Shown piece after piece: positions 1 through 7,932 of a DNA stretch of 64,000 nucleotides. Positions within the stretch are counted from its first letter, which is position 1. Every line of letters begins with the position of its first letter. Source of the stretch: Chthonomonas sp. (GTDB taxonomy: Bacteria; Armatimonadota; Fimbriimonadia; Fimbriimonadales; Fimbriimonadaceae); NCBI GenBank assembly GCA_016788115.1, contig JAEURR010000008.1, positions 124,001 through 188,000 on the forward strand, written 5' to 3'. The translations under genes were made by a program, and so were the position numbers. The notes beneath the pieces are model-generated. The model was not told the origin of the DNA, made no database searches, and saw nothing but the letters and a program-made list of their open reading frames with translations.

Positions 1-2
1 CA

Positions 3-182
3 GCGCCGGTAGCAGGGAAGTACGAGTTGGTGATCGGCAAGGATTATGAAATCAAGCGCTACTCGGTTCGCGAAACGCTTGGCTTTGAGAACCAGGTGGC
101 AGGCGAGGTCGTCTCGACGTGGAATGTCGTGAGCAAAACGAACTCGGCCGGGGATGCGAAGCTTTACACCTTAGTTCGGTAG
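3..182 (+). CDS. C-terminal end of an unidentified protein (5' truncated)
   Basis: An open frame enters from the left edge and ends at a TAG at 180-182, leaving 59 codons of the C-terminus. The visible residues are polar and strand-like, with a motif around GKDYEIKRYSV and an ending around AKLYTLVR. No catalytic or membrane signature is visible, so no function is assigned. It lies about 45 bp upstream of feoA on the same strand, but no regulatory link can be shown. The codon choice looks like that of the neighbouring genes. That it is a real coding end is an inference from the uninterrupted frame and the stop just before feoA. Confidence 0.5.
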   Translation, partial: APVAGKYELVIGKDYEIKRYSVRETLGFENQVAGEVVSTWNVVSKTNSAGDAKLYTLVR

Positions 183-227
183 TCCAGCCAATACTGTACT
201 TCTGAGTGTAGAATGGAGTTACTGCAA

Positions 228-473
228 ATGACGAAGCCGACCACAAAAATCGCAAGCCTCAAGAAGGGAGCCAAGGCGCGCGTGGTCGAGAATTGCGCGA
301 AGTGCGAGATGTCGTGCCGTCTGCAGGAAATGGGGCTCGTCAAGGGCACGGTCTTCCAGGTTATCAAGGTCGCTCCGCTCGGCGATCCTCTTGAGATCTC
401 GTTCCGAAATCAGCGGTTGTGCGTACGCAAGGGCGAGTGCGGCGATATCGTCGTGGAGCTCATCGAGGACTAA
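228..473 (+). CDS. feoA: Ferrous iron transport protein A (FeoA)
   Basis: This is a small cytoplasmic SH3-like beta-barrel protein that partners FeoB in Fe(II) uptake. The family pattern is visible: an N-terminal strand (SLKKGAKARVV), then a Cys-containing helix with RLQEMGLVKGTVF, then APLGDPLEISFRNQRLCVRKGE. An ATG at 213 is also in frame, but 228 is preferred because a GGAG at 215-218 lies 9 nt upstream of it, while 213 has no ribosome binding site. FeoB follows within 9 bp, as expected for a feoAB operon. Four cysteines (CAKCEMSC and RLC) are more than usual for FeoA and could bind metal; that is speculation. Confidence 0.93.
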   Translation: MTKPTTKIASLKKGAKARVVENCAKCEMSCRLQEMGLVKGTVFQVIKVAPLGDPLEISFRNQRLCVRKGECGDIVVELIED

Positions 474-481
474 GGCGCAAC

Positions 482-2437
482 TTGCCCACCAAGACCCACA
501 TCCCGCGCGTTGCTCTCGTCGGCAACCCGAACGCCGGAAAGACCTCACTCTTTAACGCCATCACCGGCGGATCGCAGAAGGTCGGCAACTACCCAGGCGT
601 CACAGTGGAGCGAGTGACGGGAACCGTGTCGCTCGGTAATTTTCGCCAAGTAGAGTTCGTCGATATCCCCGGTCTTTATTCGATCGTGGCCGTATCCGAG
701 GACGAGAGGGTCGCAGTCGAAGCGCTTGGCACCGATTCACCCGATGCTCCGGACATGCTCGTAGTCGTGATGGATGTCACGAACCTGGAGCGCAGTCTCT
801 ACCTCTACTCTCAGCTTGCAGACTTGGGCTGGCCCACCGTGATCGCGGTCACCATGACCGACACGGCGGCCCGCCATGGTCAGCTCGTCGATCTTGAGGC
901 GCTTGAGACTGCCACCGGGGTGCCGGTGGTGGCAGTGGTCGCGCACCGCAACACGGGTCTCGATCAACTGTCTGAGGCCATCGAAGACATGCTCATGCGC
1001 CCCGTCGTGTGCGAACCCATCGGGCGCGCTCAAGGCTCGGTCGTCGAACTCTCCACGGAGGAACGGTATGAGTGGTCGTCGGGCGTCCGTGCAGCCGTCG
1101 TCACGGAGCCCTCGAGGCGCAGGGTCTCCAACACAGAACGGATCGATATGATCCTAACTCATCGTGTTTTTGGACTCGTCATCTTCGTGGGACTGATGTA
1201 CGTGATGTTCCAGTCGATCTACACCTTCGCGAGCCCCATCATGGATGGGATCGGTTGGGTGTTCGCTCAGCTTGGCCGCATCGCCGGGGCCCCGCTGCAA
1301 GGGATACCGTGGTTGCAGTCGCTCGTGGTCGATGGGATCATCGCTGGTGTTGGAGCGGTTCTAGGCTTCCTACCTCAGATTCTCATCTTGTTTTTCTTCA
1401 TTGCTGCGCTCGAAGGGACTGGCTATATGGCTCGAGCTGCGTTTTTGATGGACAAGCTGCTCGGTTGGTGCGGACTCAACGGTCGCGCATTCATCCCGCT
1501 CCTAAGCAGCTTCGCCTGTGCCATCCCGGGGATCATGGCCGCCCGAGTGATGCCCGACAGCCGTAGTCGCCTCGCGACGATTCTCGTTGCGCCGCTCATG
1601 AGCTGCTCAGCTCGACTCCCGGTGTATGTCGTGCTTATCGGAGCATTTATCGAGCCGCACTTTGGCCCCGCATGGGCGGGCTTTGCCTTGTTTGCGATGC
1701 ACTTCGTCGGACTCTTGGTCGCAATACCGGTGATCTTTATCCTTAACCGGCGGATCCTTCGCGGCAAGCGGTTGCCCTTCATCATGGAGTTGCCTCGGTA
1801 TCAATGGCCGAAGTGGCGCGACGTGGGGGTGACGATGGTCCAGCGGGGGCGATCGTTTGTCGAGACCGCTGGCAAGATCATCGTCGTCATGTCGGTGCTG
1901 ATTTGGGCGCTACTGTACTTTCCCCGTGACGCTTCGGCCGAGAAGCGCTACGCGCAAGAGTTTCGGTCGATGCCGGTGGCGATGCAGAGGGATATGACCG
2001 AGGCGAACTTTGTCCAGGAGCGGATGACCGAGAACAGCTTCCTCGGCCAATTTGGCAGGTTCATCGAACCGGTCTTCAAGCCCGCCGGATTCGACTGGCG
2101 TATCTCGACCGCAATCCTTTGCGCGTTCCCTGCCCGCGAGGTTGTGGTGAGTTCGATGGGGATTCTCTTTAGTCTGGGAAGCGATGCAGAAGATCACGAT
2201 CTCCAATCCGCGCTCAAGGCCGCGCGCTGGCCCGATGGACGGCCGCTCTTCACGCCATGGACTGCGGTCGGGCTTATGTTCTTCTTTGCGCTGTGTTGCC
2301 AATGCATGGCGACGCTTGCGACCGTGCGCCGCGAGACGAACTCCTGGCGCTGGCCCGCCTTCATGTTTGTCTACATGACGGGTCTCGCGTACCTGTCCGC
2401 CGTGGCGATTCATCGCATCGCACTGGCGATTGGGTAA
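482..2437 (+). CDS. feoB: Ferrous iron transport protein B (FeoB)
   Basis: This is an inner-membrane Fe(II) transporter with an N-terminal G domain, about 651 residues. G1 is GNPNAGKTS, G3 is DIPGLYS, and the C-terminal half carries repeated hydrophobic segments with the Gate-type stretches GTGYMARAAFLMD and FPAREVVVSSMG. The G4 motif reads TMTD where FeoB normally has NMxD, so the Asn that recognises guanine is Thr here. The longer frame opens at 419 inside feoA. A TTG at 482 is the likely start because AAGG (472-475) lies 6 nt upstream and the family homology begins there. FeoA and FeoB are 8 bp apart and presumably co-transcribed. Confidence 0.95.
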   Translation: MPTKTHIPRVALVGNPNAGKTSLFNAITGGSQKVGNYPGVTVERVTGTVSLGNFRQVEFVDIPGLYSIVAVSEDERVAVEALGTDSPDAPDMLVVVMDVTNLERSLYLYSQLADLGWPTVIAVTMTDTAARHGQLVDLEALETATGVPVVAVVAHRNTGLDQLSEAIEDMLMRPVVCEPIGRAQGSVVELSTEERYEWSSGVRAAVVTEPSRRRVSNTERIDMILTHRVFGLVIFVGLMYVMFQSIYTFASPIMDGIGWVFAQLGRIAGAPLQGIPWLQSLVVDGIIAGVGAVLGFLPQILILFFFIAALEGTGYMARAAFLMDKLLGWCGLNGRAFIPLLSSFACAIPGIMAARVMPDSRSRLATILVAPLMSCSARLPVYVVLIGAFIEPHFGPAWAGFALFAMHFVGLLVAIPVIFILNRRILRGKRLPFIMELPRYQWPKWRDVGVTMVQRGRSFVETAGKIIVVMSVLIWALLYFPRDASAEKRYAQEFRSMPVAMQRDMTEANFVQERMTENSFLGQFGRFIEPVFKPAGFDWRISTAILCAFPAREVVVSSMGILFSLGSDAEDHDLQSALKAARWPDGRPLFTPWTAVGLMFFFALCCQCMATLATVRRETNSWRWPAFMFVYMTGLAYLSAVAIHRIALAIG

Positions 2438-2446
2438 CGTGGCGGC

Positions 2447-2983
2447 ATGAAGCACCTTGCGAGCGCTCTTCTGTCCTGCGCGGTCGTGGCCGCTCATGCT
2501 CTTCCGGTCGTTGACCAGACTCCGCTGAAAGGCACTCGGCTTCGCCTAGGCTGGCATACCGGGCAAAGCTTCAATTCCAACGGCCAGCGGATTCGCCTCG
2601 AAGGGCCGTCTGTCGGGGCCGATATCCCCATTTTCAACCTGCCGATGGGAACTGCCCAGATCTCCCTGTCGCCGAGTTTGATCTTCGGCGGCGGACTCAG
2701 GAAGGGCAAAGACTCCGACGGAACGCTTTACCGTCTCATGGTCACTGGCAGGTTCGGCGTGCCGACCAGCAACCTTTACGGAGTCGTTGGGGCGGGTATC
2801 AGCGGCGGGCAGCCGCGAGGAACCACGAAGTTTGCGAAGAAGACCCGGTTTGGAACCCAGTTAGGCGTAGGGATGAACCTGAACATGGGCATGGGAGTAA
2901 CGCAGCCTTTCGCCGAGCTGAGCCTTCACATGCACGACACGGTCAACCGAGGGTTCTTGTTAGAAGTCGGATTCCGATTCTAG
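2447..2983 (+). CDS. Exported protein, possible small outer-membrane beta-barrel
   Basis: A 178-residue protein with a typical Sec signal peptide (MKHLASALLSCAVVAAHA). The mature part is rich in Gly and alternates hydrophobic and polar residues (GVVGAGISGG, GTQLGVGMNLNMGMG), and it ends in Phe (LLEVGFRF). A terminal aromatic residue and alternating strands are typical of outer-membrane barrels, so this location is inferred. I do not recognise a named family. It starts 9 bp after feoB, so it may be the last gene of that operon, but a role in iron uptake is not shown. Its stop codon overlaps that of the convergent glycosyltransferase by 4 bp. Confidence 0.75.
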   Translation: MKHLASALLSCAVVAAHALPVVDQTPLKGTRLRLGWHTGQSFNSNGQRIRLEGPSVGADIPIFNLPMGTAQISLSPSLIFGGGLRKGKDSDGTLYRLMVTGRFGVPTSNLYGVVGAGISGGQPRGTTKFAKKTRFGTQLGVGMNLNMGMGVTQPFAELSLHMHDTVNRGFLLEVGFRF

Positions 2984-4374
2984 TCGTCGTCGGTCGCGCC
3001 GGTCTCTTCCTTCAGAATCTCGTCGACCTTCACCGCGGCTTGCGGTGCCACAACGTTGGTTGTGCGGGCCGGTCGGCTGGCGAATGCACCTGTGAGAGCT
3101 TTCTCAGTGACGTTGAGTCGTTCTGCGCGCTCGTTCGCGCCTGGCGACACAGGCCATAGCGTGTTGTCCATCCAGTAGCTTCCTGTGAACTCGCTCCACA
3201 CGCGCTCGTAGACTTCCAGAGTCTGCTTCGCAATGTGCGCCCAATCGAAGTCGGTCGTCAATCGCTTTTTCGCGGAGACCTTCATCTCCTTGCTGAGCGC
3301 CGGGTTGCGTAGTACGTGAAGAATTCCCCATGCCAAGCTTTCCGGGCTACCCGCATAAGTCGTCGTGCCCGTCACGCCGTGCTGTACGACTTCGCGCAAT
3401 CCGCCGGCATCGCTTGTGACGACGGCGGCACCAGCGGCCATCCCTTCGAGGGCGACGATACCAAATGGCTCATACAGCGAAGGGAAGACGGCCACATCCG
3501 CGCATCGGAACATCTGGTGGAGCGACCGATTCGCCATGAAGCCCGTGAACAGTACCTTCTCTTCGAGGCCGTACCATCGCACAAACTTCTCGAACGTCTC
3601 GCGGTAGCCGCCGCCGACGATGACGAACTTGGTCTGAGGTTCCTGAGCGATTACTGCGCTGGCCGCGTTGAGGAGTACGTGGATCCCCTTCTCGCGGACG
3701 AATCGTCCGACGTACATGACGATCTTCTCGTTCGGTAGGGCGATCTTGCTGCGCCACTCTGCTCGCTCCTTCTCGGACCACTCGAACTCGAACTTGTCCG
3801 CGTTGACGCCGTTGTAGATGACGTCCACTTTGTCGGTTGGGGTGTTGAAGTGCTTGTTGACTTCGGTGCGCATGTACTCCGAGCAGACGACCACCCGCCA
3901 AGCTTCGTAGGTCAGCCAGTACTCCTGCTCGTGGATGTACCGCTGAAGGTCGTTGTGAATCCCGTTGTTCCGGCCCGCCTCCGTAGCATGGACTGTCGCG
4001 ACGATCGGGAGCTGATACTCGTACTTGAGTTCGCGCGCGGAGTCCAGTGAGAGCCAGTCGTGGGCATGAAAGATAGTGGGTTGACCGCCCGGGCGCCAGT
4101 CCTCCAGGAGTTTGCGGACTCGCAGGTCTGTCGCCTTGTTCAGCAATTGAATTTCGTGAATGAAGTTGTCGGGTTCCCGCTCCAAATGGACACGGTGTAC
4201 GATCACACCGCTAGGCTCAACTTCTTCATCCGGGGCATTTGGGGTCGCTTTCGTGACCACGTGCACTTCGACCCCAAGCCGAGCGAGCTGCTGACTGAGG
4301 TCGAAGACATGAGGACTGATTCCGCCAACGATGCGCGGCGGGTACTCCCAGGAAAGCATCACCACTCGAATCAT
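2980..4374 (-). CDS. GT4-family glycosyltransferase, glycogen-synthase-like
   Basis: A 464-residue retaining GT-B glycosyltransferase. The N-terminus (SWEYPPRIVGGISPHVFDLS) has the Gly-rich loop of bacterial glycogen or maltose-1-phosphate synthases. HAHDW follows near residue 104, and the nucleotide-sugar binding EX7E element is PSLYEPFGIVALEGMAAG. The likely reaction is alpha-glucosyl transfer from ADP- or UDP-glucose in the cytoplasm; the donor cannot be read from sequence. About 60 C-terminal residues beyond the GT-B fold are Ala/Thr-rich and probably disordered. It is divergent from the GH65-like gene across a 60-bp spacer containing an inverted repeat, which suggests joint control. GH133 at 43.6 kb and galE at 13.1 kb fit the same sugar metabolism. 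Confidence 0.85.
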   Translation of the reverse strand: MIRVVMLSWEYPPRIVGGISPHVFDLSQQLARLGVEVHVVTKATPNAPDEEVEPSGVIVHRVHLEREPDNFIHEIQLLNKATDLRVRKLLEDWRPGGQPTIFHAHDWLSLDSARELKYEYQLPIVATVHATEAGRNNGIHNDLQRYIHEQEYWLTYEAWRVVVCSEYMRTEVNKHFNTPTDKVDVIYNGVNADKFEFEWSEKERAEWRSKIALPNEKIVMYVGRFVREKGIHVLLNAASAVIAQEPQTKFVIVGGGYRETFEKFVRWYGLEEKVLFTGFMANRSLHQMFRCADVAVFPSLYEPFGIVALEGMAAGAAVVTSDAGGLREVVQHGVTGTTTYAGSPESLAWGILHVLRNPALSKEMKVSAKKRLTTDFDWAHIAKQTLEVYERVWSEFTGSYWMDNTLWPVSPGANERAERLNVTEKALTGAFASRPARTTNVVAPQAAVKVDEILKEETGATDDD

Positions 4375-4403
4375 GTATTTGGGGAGTCTACCGGAACCAT
4401 CGG

Positions 4404-4419
4404 ACGGGTCGGAACCCGT
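4404..4419. repeat. Inverted repeat in divergent promoter region
   Basis: ACGGGT, a 4-nt spacer CGGA, then ACCCGT lie in the 60-bp gap between the GT4 and GH65-like start codons. The position suits an operator controlling both genes. It is short (6-bp arms) and could occur by chance. No second copy was noticed. Confidence 0.3.
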
Positions 4420-4434
4420 AGGATAAACTGAACT

Positions 4435-6369
4435 ATGCGATTCCTGAGAGTGGTGCTGGCGCTCATTGTTCTGGGTGGGATCGCAATTGGCTTCTTCACG
4501 GTGGTCCGTTCACGAAACCCCGTCGCCAGCCTCCCCGATCCGACGCGTCCCGAGCCTTGGTCAGTGAAAACACTCGATCCGAGAGGAAAGGACGCTGTTT
4601 TCCTCACCAATGGTCAAGTTGGCGTTCTCGTGGGGCGCACCGGATTCGCGTTTGACTTGGCGGGTGGCCCGCTCCCGTCGTTCGCGATGGATGCGTACGA
4701 ATTAGAAGGCGAGGAACGCATTCGCGCTCTTCGCTCTCCCTTGGCGGTCGACGTCACGATTGATGGAATCAAGCTTGCCGGGGACGTCTTGCACAGCTAC
4801 GCGCAAGAGCAGAGCTTTCGCACGGGACGATTGGAGACCGATTACTGGATTTACCGAGATCGTAAGCGCGTCCGAGTCGAGGTGCTCCAGGCGGTAGATC
4901 CGTCCCGGCCGTGCCTGGTCACCGAACTGAAGTTCTCGTCCGGGCAGCCGGTGACGATCCAGCTAGCGCCAGCAGAGAGCGCTCGCTGGACGACGAAATT
5001 CTTAGAATCAGAAGCCTGGAAGCAGGATGGGTCAACTTGGGGCATCGAGTTGCAACCCAACGTATCGGCTTCGCTGAAGATTATCAGCGCATACGGTCAG
5101 CCCCCGGCAGAACAGCCGGGAATGCCCGATTGGACGAACGCGTTCGCGAGCGACATCGAGGTCGAGGGAAGTGTCGAGGACCAGCAGGCAATCCGTTCGA
5201 TGCTCTTTGCGCTCAGGTCTTCGGTGCCGAGCACTCCTAGCGAAGTACGGGTTAGTCCGATGATGCTGAGCAACGAGGTCTACAACGGCCATGTTTTCTG
5301 GGATGCAGATGCTTGGGTTTTCCCCGCACTGGCACTCCTTGAGCCAGATCGGGCGCGCAAGATTCCCGAGTACAGGCTGAAGCATGCTGCCCAGGCTGCC
5401 GACAACGCAAAGACCGCCGCGCAGCGAGACCCGACGATCCCGTTTGGTGAGCCCGAGCGGCTTGCAAGTGCGATGATGTTCCCGTGGGAAAGCAGTGTGT
5501 CGGGGCGCGAGACCGTTCCTGGGCCTAGCAAGTACCAGCACCACATCACCGGAACTGTCGCCTTCTGGATGCAGCGCGCAGCCGATCTTGGCCTCGTACC
5601 CCAAAGCGAGGCTGACCGCATCGGACGCGGGGCGGCGCAGTTCTGGCTCGCCCGCATGAAGAAGCGGCCGGATGGCTTCTACGGCATCGAGTACGTCATG
5701 TCCCCCGACGAGAACCATACGGGTGATAACGACTTGTACACGAACTTGTTGGCCCAGTGGACGATCGATCGGTACGCGCCGGGACATGGTCGCACCGTGT
5801 ACATGCCCAAGGACGCAGTCTCGTTCTTGAATTACGATGGCGATGCGCTGCGGAAGTACAAGCAGTCCGCGGGCATGCTGGCCCTCTATCCCCTACAGTC
5901 TCCAGAGGTCGAGCTGCAGGCGATGAAGATGTTCGAGCGGTTCGGCGACAAGACCTCTCGAAATGGTCCCGCGATGAGCGATAGCGTCCATGCGCTGATC
6001 GCCGCCCGGCTTGGCTTGAGCCGGACAGCTTACGGTCTCTGGCGCAAGAGCTGGTTCGATTTCACGCGTGGCGGGATGCTTCAGTTCAGCGAGAAGCGGG
6101 TATTGCGGCGGACCTATTTTCTGACCGGCGCAGGCGGTTCAATCCAGACCGTACTTTACGGCTTTGCAGGCATTCGCATAGACCCGAAGAAGGACGAGCT
6201 GGCACGCGCATCGCTCCCGCTCAAGAACGGGATGTGGCTGAACATCAAGCCGCAGCTCCCGCGCGAATGGCAGTCGCTGAAGATCAAGGGGCTCGCCGTG
6301 CTCGACAGGCGCTACGATGTTGCGATTCGAGCAAACAAGGTCACAATAGCTCCCGCCGCTGGCGAGTAA
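4435..6369 (+). CDS. GH65-like alpha-glucosidase (PGGHG/ATHL1-type), membrane-anchored or exported
   Basis: A 644-residue protein with an N-terminal hydrophobic segment (VVLALIVLGGIAIGFFTVV) that could be a signal anchor, which places the catalytic part outside the cytoplasm. The (alpha/alpha)6-barrel signatures of family GH65 are visible: NGHVFWDADAWVFPALALL, MFPWESSVSGRE, and YQHHITGTVAFWMQ. The FPWES...GxE form resembles the ATHL1/PGGHG hydrolases more than the WET form of the phosphorylases, so hydrolysis of an alpha-glucoside is the favoured guess. The substrate is unknown. The gene is divergent from the GT4 gene and 9 bp upstream of the alkaline phosphatase, so those two probably share a transcript. 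Confidence 0.8.
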   Translation: MRFLRVVLALIVLGGIAIGFFTVVRSRNPVASLPDPTRPEPWSVKTLDPRGKDAVFLTNGQVGVLVGRTGFAFDLAGGPLPSFAMDAYELEGEERIRALRSPLAVDVTIDGIKLAGDVLHSYAQEQSFRTGRLETDYWIYRDRKRVRVEVLQAVDPSRPCLVTELKFSSGQPVTIQLAPAESARWTTKFLESEAWKQDGSTWGIELQPNVSASLKIISAYGQPPAEQPGMPDWTNAFASDIEVEGSVEDQQAIRSMLFALRSSVPSTPSEVRVSPMMLSNEVYNGHVFWDADAWVFPALALLEPDRARKIPEYRLKHAAQAADNAKTAAQRDPTIPFGEPERLASAMMFPWESSVSGRETVPGPSKYQHHITGTVAFWMQRAADLGLVPQSEADRIGRGAAQFWLARMKKRPDGFYGIEYVMSPDENHTGDNDLYTNLLAQWTIDRYAPGHGRTVYMPKDAVSFLNYDGDALRKYKQSAGMLALYPLQSPEVELQAMKMFERFGDKTSRNGPAMSDSVHALIAARLGLSRTAYGLWRKSWFDFTRGGMLQFSEKRVLRRTYFLTGAGGSIQTVLYGFAGIRIDPKKDELARASLPLKNGMWLNIKPQLPREWQSLKIKGLAVLDRRYDVAIRANKVTIAPAAGE

Positions 6370-6378
6370 AGTAGGGTC

Positions 6379-7932
6379 ATGGAGCTCACTCGAAGATCGC
6401 TTCTCGGCGCTGGACTCGCAGGCATCGGCCTTTCGGCTCTGGGTATTCCTGCTCTCGTCACCGCCAAGCCCACATCGTCGCGAAAGCGCCCGACGAACAT
6501 CATCTTCTGTGTGTCCGACGGCATGCCCATTTCCGTGCCGACCATCGCCGACGTGTATCAGCAGCGCGTGCTTGGTAAGAAGGGCTACTGGATGTCGCTA
6601 ATCGAGGATCCCGAAGTAGTGACGGGGGTACAGGATACGCACAGCCTTAGCTCGGTCGTGACGGATTCTGCGGCTGCCGCTGCGGCGTGGGGATCGGGCG
6701 TCTACCACTGGAACGGACAGATCAACATGCTCGCCGACAAGCGGCCACTAGAACCCATAGGTCGCCTGATGAAGAAGGCTGGCATGAGAGTTGGGCTAGT
6801 TACGACGACGACGATCACGCACGCCACGCCGTCTGGGTTCTCGGTCTCGATCTTCGACCGAGAATGGCAAGATCAGATCGCCGCGCAGCATCTCGATATT
6901 GGATTGGACGTCCTCATGGGGGGTGGGAACTTATTCTTCGCCGCGGACAAGCGGACCGACAAGCGCGACCTCTACGCCGAGTTCGCAGCGAAGGGGTACA
7001 CGGTCCTGCGCGATCGACGGTCGCTGATGGATACGACCGGTCAGAAGCTCCTCGGTATCTTTACGGACTCGCACCTCCCGTTCACGGTAGATCGAGACAA
7101 TGACGCCATGCTTCGCATGAAGACGCCTACATTGGCGGAGATGACAAGGAAGGCGCTCGCCGCGCTGGACGGAAGTTCCGAAGGGTTCTTGCTCCAAGTC
7201 GAAGGAGGCCGAGTTGATCATGGCAACCACGCCAACGATCTCCCCGCCGCCATCTTCGATCAGATTGCGTTCGAAGAGGCGCTGAAAGTCGTCATGGACT
7301 TCGCCCGTGAAGACGGCGAGACGCTCGTGGTCATCACCGCTGACCACGCCTGTGGCGGGCTCGCGTTGAACGGCGCGGGATACGAGTACTTCGATGCCAC
7401 TGCGGGCCTTGAGACGCTCGCCGGGATGAAGTCAAGCTACGCTCCGCTGCTGGTTTCGCTCGGATTGCAGCCGACTCCCGCGAAGGTCCGTGATGTGGTC
7501 GAGGACAAGCTCGGTCTCAAGTTGAGCAGTGAAGAGGCGCAAGCGTTCCGGGATACGCTCGACGGCAAGTCTCCGTTCAAGCTCGCTTCGCTGTACAGCT
7601 CGACGACCAGCTCGGTGGCGCTGCTGCTTGGCAACCACTCGAAGGTGAATTTCACGAGCGGGAACCACACGAACGATCATGTGCTTCTGAGCGCGTTCGG
7701 CCCGGGCTGCGAGCACTTCCATGGTCTGACGAAGAACGTTGAGGTCTACTCGATCTTGACCGGGTTACGTGGAATCGCCCACAACAACCCGAGCCTGGAC
7801 TTTGAGTCTTCCAAGAAGCTCATGCAGACGACCGCGGTGCTCGATCCCTCTCACGGATGCTGCGACGAAGAGTGTCCGTTCGAGGTTTATGCCCGCGGGG
7901 ACCTGGAAGCGCTGGCCGCGATGGTCGGTTAG
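6379..7932 (+). CDS. Tat-exported alkaline phosphatase (PhoA family)
   Basis: A 517-residue metal-dependent phosphomonoesterase. A twin-arginine signal (LTRRSLLGAGLAGIGLSALG) starts the protein, so it is exported folded. Family residues are visible: the metal Asp in CVSDGMP, the nucleophile Ser in VVTDSAAAAAAWGSG, the metal-binding cluster EGGRVDHGNHAND, TADHACGG, and the late His in SGNHTNDH. The C-terminus has a Cys cluster (GCCDEEC) that could form disulfides outside the cytoplasm. The gene lies 9 bp after the GH65-like gene and its stop overlaps the convergent flhA by 4 bp. It probably releases phosphate in the periplasm; no Pho-box was identified. Confidence 0.92.
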   Translation: MELTRRSLLGAGLAGIGLSALGIPALVTAKPTSSRKRPTNIIFCVSDGMPISVPTIADVYQQRVLGKKGYWMSLIEDPEVVTGVQDTHSLSSVVTDSAAAAAAWGSGVYHWNGQINMLADKRPLEPIGRLMKKAGMRVGLVTTTTITHATPSGFSVSIFDREWQDQIAAQHLDIGLDVLMGGGNLFFAADKRTDKRDLYAEFAAKGYTVLRDRRSLMDTTGQKLLGIFTDSHLPFTVDRDNDAMLRMKTPTLAEMTRKALAALDGSSEGFLLQVEGGRVDHGNHANDLPAAIFDQIAFEEALKVVMDFAREDGETLVVITADHACGGLALNGAGYEYFDATAGLETLAGMKSSYAPLLVSLGLQPTPAKVRDVVEDKLGLKLSSEEAQAFRDTLDGKSPFKLASLYSSTTSSVALLLGNHSKVNFTSGNHTNDHVLLSAFGPGCEHFHGLTKNVEVYSILTGLRGIAHNNPSLDFESSKKLMQTTAVLDPSHGCCDEECPFEVYARGDLEALAAMVG

